A stretch of 64,000 bases of DNA from Bradyrhizobium sp. WD16 (GTDB taxonomy: Bacteria; Pseudomonadota; Alphaproteobacteria; Rhizobiales; Xanthobacteraceae): the NCBI RefSeq assembly GCF_024181725.1, contig NZ_CP028908.1, forward strand, positions 5,783,501 through 5,847,500, read 5' to 3'. Position numbers and translations under genes: made by a program. Positions 19,487 through 29,779 of the stretch are shown piece after piece. Under the pieces are notes generated by a model. It worked only from the letters and a program-made list of their open reading frames with translations. It was not told the origin of the DNA and did not search any database. The number at the start of each line of letters is the position of its first letter. Within the stretch, counting starts at the first letter, position 1.

Positions 19487-19730
19487 ATGCTGAGGTCCCG
19501 CGTTGATGAGGCCCCGGCAGAGTTGAGCGCAATCGGCACCCTGTCAACGCGCTGTCGGCAACTCAGCGGGGCGAAGACGCGATTATGCCGGCAACGGCGG
19601 CACGATGCCCAAAACCAAGGCCGCCGCGGCCTGATTTAGCGGCAGCCCCGGATTACGCTCCCGCGCGCCGGAACCGTTGCCGGCGGCAACCGTTGTCTGC
19701 CTCCTGTCCGGTCACGAGGACCCTCCATCG

Positions 19731-20822
19731 ATGCGCCTGTTCAAATGCGCGGTTTGCGCCCAGCTCCTGCATTTCGAAAATACCCGGTGCGAACGCTGCG
19801 GCCACGTCCTCGGCTACGATCCGGTTCAGAACCAGCTGCTCGCGCTGCAATCGGGCGGCGAACAATGGCGATCCGTTGCCGCGGACGAGGCCGCCTATCG
19901 CTTCTGTGCCAACGCCGACCATGGCGCCTGCAACTGGCTGATTGCGGCCGCGTCCACCGAGCGCTTCTGCCTCGCCTGCCGCCACAACGGCATCATTCCG
20001 GACCTGTCGCAGCCGCAGAACCTCACCGACTGGCGGAAGATCGAAATCGCCAAGCATCGGCTGTTCTACACCTTGCTGCGGCTGCGCCTGCCGCTCGCGA
20101 CGCGCGCGCAGGAGGCGGGAGGACTCCAGTTCAATTTCCTCGCCGAGCTTCCCGCCTCGGCGCAGGCGCCGGTGATGACCGGTCACGACAGCGGCGTCAT
20201 CACGCTCGCCGTCGCCGAGGCCGAAGACGCCGAACGCGAGCGGCGGCGCGCGCAGATGGGCGAATCCTATCGCACCCTGCTCGGCCATCTGCGCCATGAA
20301 GTCGGCCACTATTTCTGGGGCCGCCTGGTGCGCGGCCAGAACGAGCTCGATGCCTTCCGCGCGACATTCGGCGACGAGCGGCGCGACTATCAGGAGGCCT
20401 TGCGGATTCATTACGGTACGGGCGCCCCGTCGGACTGGCAGAACGGCTTCGTCAGCGCCTACGCCACCTGCCATCCCTGGGAGGATTTCGCCGAGACCTG
20501 GGCGCATTATCTCCACATCATCGACACCCTGGAGATGGCGCGCGCCTTCCATCTCCAGGTCGAACCGCCGCTCGACGAGGGCGGCATTCTCCAGGCCCGC
20601 ATCGATTTCGATCCATACAGGATCGCGCAATTTGACACCATCATCGACGGCTGGGTGCCGATCACCTTCGCCATGAACAGCATCAACCGCTGCATGGGCC
20701 ATCCCGACCTCTATCCCTTCGTGCTGTCGCCGGCGGTGATGGGCAAGCTCGGCTTCATCCACGACCTGGTGCGGCAGAAGGCGGCGCCTCTCCCGGCAGG
20801 CGCGGCATCGCCGGCGGATTGA
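19731..20822 (+). CDS. Zinc-ribbon putative zinc-binding metallopeptidase
   Basis: The 363-residue protein begins with a zinc ribbon (CAVC at 5-8, CERC near 20). It has further Cys pairs (FCLAC) and a zinc-metallopeptidase motif HEVGHYFW, with Glu and His continuing in HPWEDFAETWAHYLH. This matches a family often found beside transglutaminase/ATP-grasp/alpha-E operons and predicted to process their product. The ATG at 19731 follows GAGGA by 10 nt. Catalysis has not been shown for the family as far as I know. It is divergent from the DUF2126 operon. Confidence 0.85.
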   Translation: MRLFKCAVCAQLLHFENTRCERCGHVLGYDPVQNQLLALQSGGEQWRSVAADEAAYRFCANADHGACNWLIAAASTERFCLACRHNGIIPDLSQPQNLTDWRKIEIAKHRLFYTLLRLRLPLATRAQEAGGLQFNFLAELPASAQAPVMTGHDSGVITLAVAEAEDAERERRRAQMGESYRTLLGHLRHEVGHYFWGRLVRGQNELDAFRATFGDERRDYQEALRIHYGTGAPSDWQNGFVSAYATCHPWEDFAETWAHYLHIIDTLEMARAFHLQVEPPLDEGGILQARIDFDPYRIAQFDTIIDGWVPITFAMNSINRCMGHPDLYPFVLSPAVMGKLGFIHDLVRQKAAPLPAGAASPAD

Positions 20823-20917
20823 GGTCGGAACGGCACAGGACCACCTGCAAGATTTGCGTTTCTCGCCACGGCGGAAACTTGTTAGCATCCGGTCTCATCG
20901 AAACATGTGAAGGGTGC

Positions 20918-22339
20918 ATGGTGGGTTCTCATCAGGAGCTTCTGCAGGCAACGGCCTGCGACCTCGTCCGGCGGCTGCGCGACAACGAGCTGCGTCCGCA
21001 CGATCTGCTCGATGTGCTGGAGACGCGGATCGCGCAGGTCGACGGCAAGGTCAACGCGCTGCCGACGCTGTGCTTCGATCGTGCCCGCAGCGCCGCCGAC
21101 GCCCTCGTCAGGAGGCCGGCCGCCGAACGCGGCGTGCTGGCCGGCCTGCCGGTGCCGATCAAGGACCTCACCGCCGTCGCCGGCGTCCTCACCACCCAGG
21201 GCTCGCCGATCTTCCGCGATCATGTGCCGCAGACGTCGGACATCCTGGTCGAACGGCTCGAGACCAGCGGCGGGCTGGTCTACGCCAAGAGCAACACGCC
21301 GGAGTTCGGCGCCGGCGCCAACACCTTCAACGAGGTCTTCGGCGCCACCCGCAATCCGTGGAATCTGGCGCGCTCGGCCGCCGGCTCCTCCGGCGGCGCC
21401 GCCGCGGCGCTGGCCAGCGGCACGGCCTGGGTCGCCCATGGCTCCGACATGGGCGGCTCGCTGCGCAACCCGGCGAGCTTCTGCGGCGTCGTCGGGCTGC
21501 GGCCGAGCGTCGGCCGCGTCGCCCATACCCCGGAATTCAAGATCGATCGCAGCCTCAGCGTCCAGGGCCCGATGGCCCGCAACGTCGAGGATTGCGCGCT
21601 GCTGCTCGACGCCATGGTCGGGGAAAGCGCCGCCGATCCGCTGTCGCTGCTGACGCCGCCCACCTCCTTCCTCGCCGCGGCGCGCTCCGGACGCAAGCCG
21701 CGCAAGGTCGCCTATTCGCCCGATCTCGGCATCACCCCGGTCGATCCCGAAGTCGCCGCCATCACCCGCAAGGCGGCGGAAGCCTTCGCCAAGGCCGGCG
21801 TGATCGTGGAAGAAGCCCATCCGGACCTGCGCGAGGCCCACGACTGCTTCCAGACCCTGCGCGCCTTCGACTTCGCCGTCACCAAGGCCGAGCTGCTGCG
21901 CGAGCACAGCGACCTGCTCAAGCCCGAGGTGATCTGGAACATCGAAAAGGGGCTCGCTCTTTCGGTCGAGGAGATCGCCAAGGCGGAAGCCCAGCGCCTC
22001 GCACTCGCCTCGCGCATGCTCGCCTTCTTCACCGACTACGATCTCCTGCTGGCGCCGGCGACCATCGTCGCCGCCTTCCCGGTCGAGCAGCGCTATCTCG
22101 CCGAATGCGCCGGCCATCGCTTCGACAACTATGTCGAATGGCTGGCCATCGTCTATGCCATCACGGTGACCTGCTGCCCGGCGCTGTCGCTGCCCTGCGG
22201 CTTCACCGCCGAGGGCCTGCCGGTCGGCCTGCAGATCGTCGCGCCGCCGCGCGCCGAAGCCGGCCTGCTCGCCGGCGCCCGGGTGCTGGAGGACATTCTC
22301 GGCCTGCGCGGTTCGACGCCGATCGAGCCGCGGGGATAG
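20918..22339 (+). CDS. Amidase signature family enzyme (second)
   Basis: This 473-residue amidase has Lys82 (VPIKDLTAVAG), cis-Ser157 (AAGSSGGAAAAL) and nucleophile Ser181 (GSDMGGSLRNPASFCG), with the usual 24-residue Ser spacing. It is about 35% related by eye to no other gene here except in the signature region, so it is not a recent duplicate of the amidase at 1532. GAAGGG precedes ATG 20918; GTG at 20921 is possible. It follows the metallopeptidase by 95 bp. The substrate is unknown, but it would release ammonia from an amide. Confidence 0.88.
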   Translation: MVGSHQELLQATACDLVRRLRDNELRPHDLLDVLETRIAQVDGKVNALPTLCFDRARSAADALVRRPAAERGVLAGLPVPIKDLTAVAGVLTTQGSPIFRDHVPQTSDILVERLETSGGLVYAKSNTPEFGAGANTFNEVFGATRNPWNLARSAAGSSGGAAAALASGTAWVAHGSDMGGSLRNPASFCGVVGLRPSVGRVAHTPEFKIDRSLSVQGPMARNVEDCALLLDAMVGESAADPLSLLTPPTSFLAAARSGRKPRKVAYSPDLGITPVDPEVAAITRKAAEAFAKAGVIVEEAHPDLREAHDCFQTLRAFDFAVTKAELLREHSDLLKPEVIWNIEKGLALSVEEIAKAEAQRLALASRMLAFFTDYDLLLAPATIVAAFPVEQRYLAECAGHRFDNYVEWLAIVYAITVTCCPALSLPCGFTAEGLPVGLQIVAPPRAEAGLLAGARVLEDILGLRGSTPIEPRG

Positions 22340-22396
22340 CGGCGTCGATCTCCTCGTTCTCACCTCGTCCCGCGATCGGCGTCTCGCATCTGGCCC

Positions 22397-22523
22397 CCCT
22401 CACCCGGCGCTTCGCGCCGACCTCTCCCCGCAAGCGGGGCGAGGTGACGATGGGGCGAGGCATTGCCTTCACCTCTCCCCGCTCTTGCGGGGAGAGGTCG
22501 GATCGCATCAGCGATCCGGGTGA
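22397..22523. repeat. REP-type palindrome pair (CTCACCCGG/GACCTCTCCCCGC family)
   Basis: Two hairpins, ccgacctctccccgcaagcg...cgaggtga and the inverted tcacctctccccgctcttgc...gagaggtcggatcg, face each other around a short spacer. Outer arms are cctcacccgg and ccgggtga. The same family recurs at 27764, 32527 and 45412. The element sits between the convergent amidase and solute-binding-protein genes. Confidence 0.85.
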
Positions 22524-22555
22524 CGGGCGGACGCGGCGCGCTGCGACTTGCGCGC

Positions 22556-24214
22556 TCAGTCGTCCTTCTTCTCGACGTTCCAGAACACCGGGGTGGCCGG
22601 CCCGACGATGAGTCCGGTGATCTCCTTGCGCCAGACGCTCGGCTGGGTGAACTGGCCGAGCGGGATGTAGATCACCTGGTCGTAATTGCGCGCCTGGATC
22701 TCGGTCGCGATCTTCTTCTGCTCGTCAAGCGACTTGGCGCGCACGAAGGCGTCACGCAGTTCTTCCATCTTGGCGTCTTCCGCCCAGCCGAACCAGCCGC
22801 CGTTCTTGCCCCTGCCGCCGACCGAAACATTGGCGACCGGATTGGCGATATCCGGAGCGGCCCAATTGGTGAAGAACATGTTCCAGCCGCCCTCCTTCGG
22901 CGGCTTCTGGCTGACGCGGCGCGTCACCACGGTCTGCCAGTCGGTCGCCTGGACGTCGACCTTGAAGCCAGCCTCGCGCAGCAGCTGCGCCGAGACGATC
23001 GGCTGGGCCTTGAGCTGGACGACGTCGCCCGGCGCCATGATGACGACGGGAGTGCCGTCGTAACCCGACTCGGCGAGCGCCTTCTTCGCCGCGTCCATGC
23101 CGTTGCCCTTGACGAGGCTCTCCGAGCCGACATCGGTGGCGAGCGGCGTGCCGCAGCCGAACACGGCGCCGCAGAGCTTGTAGTATTTCGGATTGCCGAC
23201 CATGGCATCGAGCACATCCTTCTGCCGCAGGGCGAGAAGGGCCGCCCGCCGCACCTTGACATTGTCGAACGGCGGATAGAGAAAATTCATCCGGCCGATG
23301 GTCTGGAAGCCCATCTCGCTGAGAGTCCTGACGACGAGCTCGTTGTCCTTCTCCAGGACAGGCAGCATGTCCCAGGACGGCTGCTCGACGAAATCGATGT
23401 CGCCCGACTGCAGCGCGTTGACCGCGGTCTGCGCGTCGGCCATCGTCACCCACTCGACACGATCGACCTTCACCACCTTGCCGCCGGCGGTCCAGCTCGG
23501 CGCCTCCTTGCGCGGCACGTAATCGGCATTCTTGACATAGACGGCCTTCACGCCGGGCTGAAATTCCGCCTGAACGAATTTGAAGGGGCCGGAGCCGATC
23601 TGCTCGGTGATCGGCTTGTCCGGCGGCGTCTCGACGATGCGCTTGGGCATCATGAAGGGAACCACCGACGACGGCTTGCCGATCGATTCCAGCACCAGGG
23701 CGTAGGGTTCTTTCAGCTTCAGCGTGATGGTCTTGGCATCGGTGGCCTCCAGGCTGGCGGTGAAGTCCATCAGCTTCTGGCCCATGCCGTCGCGCGCCGC
23801 CCAGCGCTTGAGCGAGGCGACGCAGTCTTCGGCGGTCACCGGCTTGCCGTCGTGCCACTTCAATCCGTCGCGCAGCGTGAAGGTATAGGTGAGCTTGTCG
23901 TCGGAGATCTTCCAGTCCGCCATCTGCGGCTGGACCTTGAAGTTGGCATCCGTCGCCAGCAGCGTGTCGTAGACCATGTAGCCGTGATCGCGGCTGATGT
24001 AGGCGGTGGTGATGATCGGGTCGGTCACCCGCAAGTCGGAATGCATCACCGCGACCAGCGTCTTGGTCTTGGCCTGCGCCGGGCTCGCGCCGATCAGGCC
24101 CGACCATGCCAGCGCGGCCGCCACCAGCAGCGCACCCAGCGCCGTGCCGCGCTTTGCATGATGAAAGACAGACCTACCCTGCGGCGGGATGCTGACACGG
24201 GGGACGAACGACAT
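22556..24214 (-). CDS. Peptide-type ABC transporter substrate-binding protein (family 5)
   Basis: The 552-residue protein has a Sec signal peptide (KRGTALGALLVAAALAWSGLIGASPAQA) and the SBP family-5 fold, with YTFTLRDGLKWHDGKPVTAEDCVASLKRW as the diagnostic block. It would capture a dipeptide, oligopeptide or related solute in the periplasm for the permeases encoded at 25889-29636. I chose ATG 24214 because GAGGAG lies 7 nt upstream; the frame's first ATG at 24229 overlaps that site. It is divergent from an M20 peptidase with about 320 bp between the two starts. Confidence 0.92.
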   Translation of the reverse strand: MSFVPRVSIPPQGRSVFHHAKRGTALGALLVAAALAWSGLIGASPAQAKTKTLVAVMHSDLRVTDPIITTAYISRDHGYMVYDTLLATDANFKVQPQMADWKISDDKLTYTFTLRDGLKWHDGKPVTAEDCVASLKRWAARDGMGQKLMDFTASLEATDAKTITLKLKEPYALVLESIGKPSSVVPFMMPKRIVETPPDKPITEQIGSGPFKFVQAEFQPGVKAVYVKNADYVPRKEAPSWTAGGKVVKVDRVEWVTMADAQTAVNALQSGDIDFVEQPSWDMLPVLEKDNELVVRTLSEMGFQTIGRMNFLYPPFDNVKVRRAALLALRQKDVLDAMVGNPKYYKLCGAVFGCGTPLATDVGSESLVKGNGMDAAKKALAESGYDGTPVVIMAPGDVVQLKAQPIVSAQLLREAGFKVDVQATDWQTVVTRRVSQKPPKEGGWNMFFTNWAAPDIANPVANVSVGGRGKNGGWFGWAEDAKMEELRDAFVRAKSLDEQKKIATEIQARNYDQVIYIPLGQFTQPSVWRKEITGLIVGPATPVFWNVEKKDD

Positions 24215-24533
24215 CGACGATCTCCTCATTGGCTGTCACACGATTGGCCGTCACACGGCTATCGATTGGGCATCACGGCGACTAATTGTGCAGAGCACTG
24301 CTGCATAACGCATTGAGCGCGATGACAAATCGAGACTTGCATCAAGCGCGTGAAGCGTCAATCCGGATTTGACGCATGCGCCATCGCCCGACGTCGACGC
24401 AGCGGCGCCGCAGCGCCATGCGTGGCGCGAATGCAAAGCGACGCGATTTCCATTGTGCGCCCAACGCGGATCGATATCCTGCCGGCGCCATCGAGCAACG
24501 ATGCGCAGCGAAAAAATGCAAGGTGCGAGCGAG

Positions 24534-25664
24534 ATGGATCCGTCCAAACTGCCATTCGATGCCGACGTGATGCTGCAGGGCCTGCGGCCATGGGTCGAAT
24601 GCGAGAGCCCGACATGGGACGCGGCCGCGGTCGAACGCATGCTCGACCTCGCTTGCCGCGACTTCGCCCTCGCCGGCGCCAACATCGAGCGCATCGCCGG
24701 TCGCGGCGGCTTCGCGGGCTGCGTCCGCGCGCGCTTTCCTCATCCGAAGCAGGGCGCGCCGGGCCTTCTGATCGCCGGCCATCTCGACACCGTGCACCCG
24801 ATCGGCACGCTGGCGCAGCTGCCGTTCCGGCGCGACGGCAGCCGTTGCTACGGGCCCGGCATCCTCGACATGAAGGGCGGCAATTACCTCTCGCTCGAGG
24901 CGGTGCGGCAATTGCAGCGCGCCGCGATCGCGACACCGCTGCCGGTGACGTTCCTGCTGACGCCGGATGAAGAGGTCGGCACACCGTCGACCCGCGATCT
25001 GATCGAAGCCGAGGCCGCCCGCAACAGATATGTGCTGGTGCCGGAGCCGGCGCGCGGCGAGACCGGCGTCGTCACCGGGCGCTACGCCATCGCCCGCTTC
25101 AATCTCGAGGCCGCCGGCAAGCCGAGCCATGCCGGCGCAACGCTTGCCGCCGGGCGTTCCGCCATCCGGGAAATGGCGCGGCGGATCATCGAGATCGACG
25201 GCATGACCACCGCGGACTGCACCTTCAGCGTCGGCATCGTCCATGGCGGCCAATGGGTCAACTGCGTCGCCTCGCACTGCACCGGCGAGGCGCTCAGCAT
25301 GGCCAAGCGCCAGGCGGATCTCGATCGCGGCGTCGAACGCATGCTGGCGCTGTCCGGAACGGAGAACGAGGTGACCTTCACCGTCACCCGCGGCGTGACG
25401 CGGCCGGTGTGGGAACCCGGCGAGAAGACCATGGCGCTGTTCGAGACCGCCCGACGCGTCGCCAGGACGCTCGGCATCGAACTCACCCACAGCAGCGCCG
25501 GCGGCGGCTCCGACGGCAATTTTACTGGCGCCATGGGCATCGCCACCCTCGATGGCCTCGGCGTCCGCGGCGACGGCGCCCATACGCTGCAGGAACATAT
25601 CGAGGTTGAGAGCCTCGCCCAGCGCGGGCGGCTGATGGCCGGCCTGCTCGCGGTCCTGGAGTAG
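24534..25664 (+). CDS. M20 family metallopeptidase (glutamate-carboxypeptidase-like)
   Basis: The 376-residue protein has M20 metal-site motifs: GHLDTVHPIG, GPGILDMKGG, TPDEEVGTPSTRD, EPAR and a C-terminal His in DGAHTLQEH. The order and spacing resemble carboxypeptidase G2/ArgE-type enzymes that remove an amino acid or acyl group from small substrates. The frame extends upstream to 24369, but that part lacks family similarity. ATG 24534 is chosen, with 24516 as an alternative. It heads the direction of the dpp-like permease genes and probably works on solutes imported by them. Confidence 0.88.
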   Translation: MDPSKLPFDADVMLQGLRPWVECESPTWDAAAVERMLDLACRDFALAGANIERIAGRGGFAGCVRARFPHPKQGAPGLLIAGHLDTVHPIGTLAQLPFRRDGSRCYGPGILDMKGGNYLSLEAVRQLQRAAIATPLPVTFLLTPDEEVGTPSTRDLIEAEAARNRYVLVPEPARGETGVVTGRYAIARFNLEAAGKPSHAGATLAAGRSAIREMARRIIEIDGMTTADCTFSVGIVHGGQWVNCVASHCTGEALSMAKRQADLDRGVERMLALSGTENEVTFTVTRGVTRPVWEPGEKTMALFETARRVARTLGIELTHSSAGGGSDGNFTGAMGIATLDGLGVRGDGAHTLQEHIEVESLAQRGRLMAGLLAVLE

Positions 25665-25888
25665 CCGGCCGCTTCGCGGCAGTGCGGCAGAGCCCTGTGC
25701 AGAAAACCAGAAGCGCTTGCAGCGCAAGCCGGGTTGGCACAGTATTTGCTGCCTGAAATCAGCGAAATAGCATGAAGAGCGTCATGTCCTCTGCCCTCTC
25801 TCCAATCCTTGGCCGTCACGGCGATCGCCCGGCGCGTGATCCGCAGGGCGGCTCGGCGCCCAACTCCGCGCGAAACTGAAGGCAGCAC

Positions 25889-26830
25889 ATGTTCGCCTAT
25901 CTCGTTCGTCGCCTGCTCGCCTCGATTCCCGTCATGGGCATCGTGGCGCTGTTCGTCTTCCTGCTGCTGCGGCTGACGCCGGGCGATCCGGCGGCCATCA
26001 TCGCCGGCGACATGGCGACACCGGAGCAACTCGATCGCATCCGCACCTCGCTCGGTCTGAACGAGCCGCTGCACATCCAGTTCATCACCTGGATCGGCAA
26101 GATCCTCCACGGCGATCTCGGCGTGTCGCTGATCTCGAATGTGCCGGTGCTGACCATGATCCATCAGCGCCTCGAGCCGACGCTCAGCATCGCGATCACC
26201 ACCATCGTGCTGGCCGTCGCCGTTGCCGTGCCGCTCGGCGTGGTGGCGGCGTGGCGTCACGGCACCTTTATCGACCGCTTCGTCATGGGGCTGAGCGTGC
26301 TCGGCTTCTCGGTGCCGGTGTTCGTCGTCGGCTATGTGCTGGTGCAGGTTTTCGCCATCGACCTGCGCTGGCTGCCGGTGCAGGGCTTCCGCAGCATCAG
26401 CAAGGGGATCGGGCCGTTCTTCGAGCGCGCGCTGCTGCCGACGCTCGCGCTGTCGTTCATCTATATCGCGCTGATCGCGCGCATGACCCGCGCCTCGATG
26501 CTCGACGTGCTCGGCGAGGACTATATCCGCACCGCACGCGCCAAGGGTCTCGGCGAACTGCCGGTCCTGCTGCAACACGCCCTGCGCAACGCCGCGGTGC
26601 CGGTCATCACCGTGATCGGCACCGGCTTCGGCCTCCTGATCTCCGGCGTCGTCGTCACCGAAAGCGTGTTCAACCTGCCCGGCATCGGCCGCCTCACCGT
26701 CGATGCGGTGCTGGCGCGCGACTATCCTGTGATCCAGGGCGTCATCCTGCTCACCAGCGGCCTCTATGTGGCGATCAACCTCGCCATCGACGTCGCCTAC
26801 ACTGCCCTCGATCCGCGGATTCGCTACTGA
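25889..26830 (+). CDS. Peptide-type ABC transporter permease (DppB-like)
   Basis: The 313-residue inner-membrane protein has the N-terminal pattern of DppB/OppB (MFAYLVRRLLASIPVMGIVALFVFLLLRLTPGDPA) and six predicted helices. The EAA loop carries ARAKGLGELPVLLQHALRNAAVPVI, the contact with the ATPase. It pairs with the DppC-like permease starting at its stop (TGATG overlap). A 224-bp gap with no other gene precedes it; some AT-rich sequence there may hold a promoter. Confidence 0.93.
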   Translation: MFAYLVRRLLASIPVMGIVALFVFLLLRLTPGDPAAIIAGDMATPEQLDRIRTSLGLNEPLHIQFITWIGKILHGDLGVSLISNVPVLTMIHQRLEPTLSIAITTIVLAVAVAVPLGVVAAWRHGTFIDRFVMGLSVLGFSVPVFVVGYVLVQVFAIDLRWLPVQGFRSISKGIGPFFERALLPTLALSFIYIALIARMTRASMLDVLGEDYIRTARAKGLGELPVLLQHALRNAAVPVITVIGTGFGLLISGVVVTESVFNLPGIGRLTVDAVLARDYPVIQGVILLTSGLYVAINLAIDVAYTALDPRIRY

Positions 26831-27723
26831 TGGCGCTCGAACCCATGCCCGATACCGCGCCGGTCGCCCTTGCCCTGCCGCGCGCCACGCGGCTGAACTT
26901 TCTCACCGCGAGCCCGATCGTCACCACAGCCACGGTCTGTCTGCTGCTGGTCGTTGCCTCGGCGGTGTTCGCGCCCTGGCTGGCGCCGCATGACCCGCTG
27001 CAGCTCGCCCCGGCGCTGCGGCTCAAGCCGCCCGGAGACGGATTTCCCCTGGGCACCGACGCCTACGGCCGGGACCTGCTGTCGCGCATTCTCTATGGCG
27101 GCCGGATATCGCTGCTGATCGGCATCGGCGCCGCCGTCGTCAGCGTCGCCATCGGCCTCGCCATCGGCCTCGTCTCCGGCTTCTTCAAATGGGTCGACGC
27201 CGTGGTGATGCGCATCATGGATGGACTGATGGCGATCCCGAGCATCCTGCTCGCCATCGCCGTGATCTCGCTGTCGGGCGCCAACCTCAAGACCGTGCTG
27301 ATCGCCATCGTCATCCCCGAGATTCCCCGTGTCGTCCGGCTGGTCCGCTCGGTGGTGCTGAGCGCACGGGATGAGCCTTATGTCGAGGCGGCGATCGCCA
27401 TCGGCTCGAGCCTGCCCAAGATCCTGTGGCGGCACCTGATGCCGAACACCTTCGCGCCGCTGATCGTCCAGGGCACCTATATCTGCGCCTCGGCGATTCT
27501 CACCGAGGCGATCCTGTCCTTCCTCGGCGCCGGCATCAGCCCGGAAACGCCGACCTGGGGCAACATCATGGCGGAGGGCCGCGCCGTGTTCCAGATCAAG
27601 CCGTCGCTGATCTTCTGGCCCGGCCTGATGCTGTCGGTCGCCATCCTGTCCATCAACCTGATCGGCGACGCGACCCGCGACGCGCTCGATCCGCGCATGA
27701 AGAAGCGCGAGGGCGGGGCATGA
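26830..27723 (+). CDS. Peptide-type ABC transporter permease (DppC-like)
   Basis: The 297-residue partner permease has the DppC signature: an N-terminal helix followed by APHDPLQLAPALRLKPPGDGFPLGTDAYGRDLLSRILYGGRISL, and an EAA loop VEAAIAIGSSLPKILWRHLMPN. The start ATG at 26830 overlaps the DppB stop by one base. The C-terminus IGDATRDALDPRMK is typical of the family. Confidence 0.93.
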   Translation: MALEPMPDTAPVALALPRATRLNFLTASPIVTTATVCLLLVVASAVFAPWLAPHDPLQLAPALRLKPPGDGFPLGTDAYGRDLLSRILYGGRISLLIGIGAAVVSVAIGLAIGLVSGFFKWVDAVVMRIMDGLMAIPSILLAIAVISLSGANLKTVLIAIVIPEIPRVVRLVRSVVLSARDEPYVEAAIAIGSSLPKILWRHLMPNTFAPLIVQGTYICASAILTEAILSFLGAGISPETPTWGNIMAEGRAVFQIKPSLIFWPGLMLSVAILSINLIGDATRDALDPRMKKREGGA

Positions 27724-27763
27724 TCGCGCGTCGACGCCGGAATTGGGTGCGGACGCATCAAGA

Positions 27764-27899
27764 GCCCCTCGCCCGGATCGCTGACGCGATCCGACCTCTC
27801 CCCGCTGCCGCGGGGCGAGGTGAAGACGGCCATCATGGGTTGCACTTCACCTCTCTCCGCTTGCGGGGAGAGGTCGGCGCGGAGCGCCGGGTGAGGGGG
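27764..27899. repeat. REP-type palindrome pair
   Basis: The layout is the same as at 22397: cccctcgcccggatcgctgacgcgatccgacctctcccc, then an uninterrupted loop hairpin (cgctgccgcgggg) and an inverted second copy ending in gggtgagggg. It lies inside the transporter operon between DppC and the ATPase gene, so it is probably transcribed and could form mRNA hairpins. Confidence 0.85.
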
Positions 27900-27962
27900 A
27901 TTCGATGAAAAGTCCCGGCCTCATGGTTCAAAGGGTTCGACTCGTCGGAGAACGAAGGCACC

Positions 27963-29636
<1,674 letters not shown>

Positions 29637-29779
29637 GACATTCCGGTCATGCCGTAACACGCCTTCCTTCGGTGCTGCCGAGATGCGAGCCTGACGCCTC
29701 TTCAAGGATGAACGGTCCGAGCACTTCAGCTGACGTAGAGAGCGTTCAAGACGATCAAGAACAAGGCCAGCATCACACC

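Noticed and set aside
16115..19639. The 1174-residue plus-strand frame opposite the DUF2126 gene
   Set aside because: It is Arg/Gly/His-rich antisense shadow. The minus-strand gene has clear transglutaminase and DUF2126 motifs across the same DNA.
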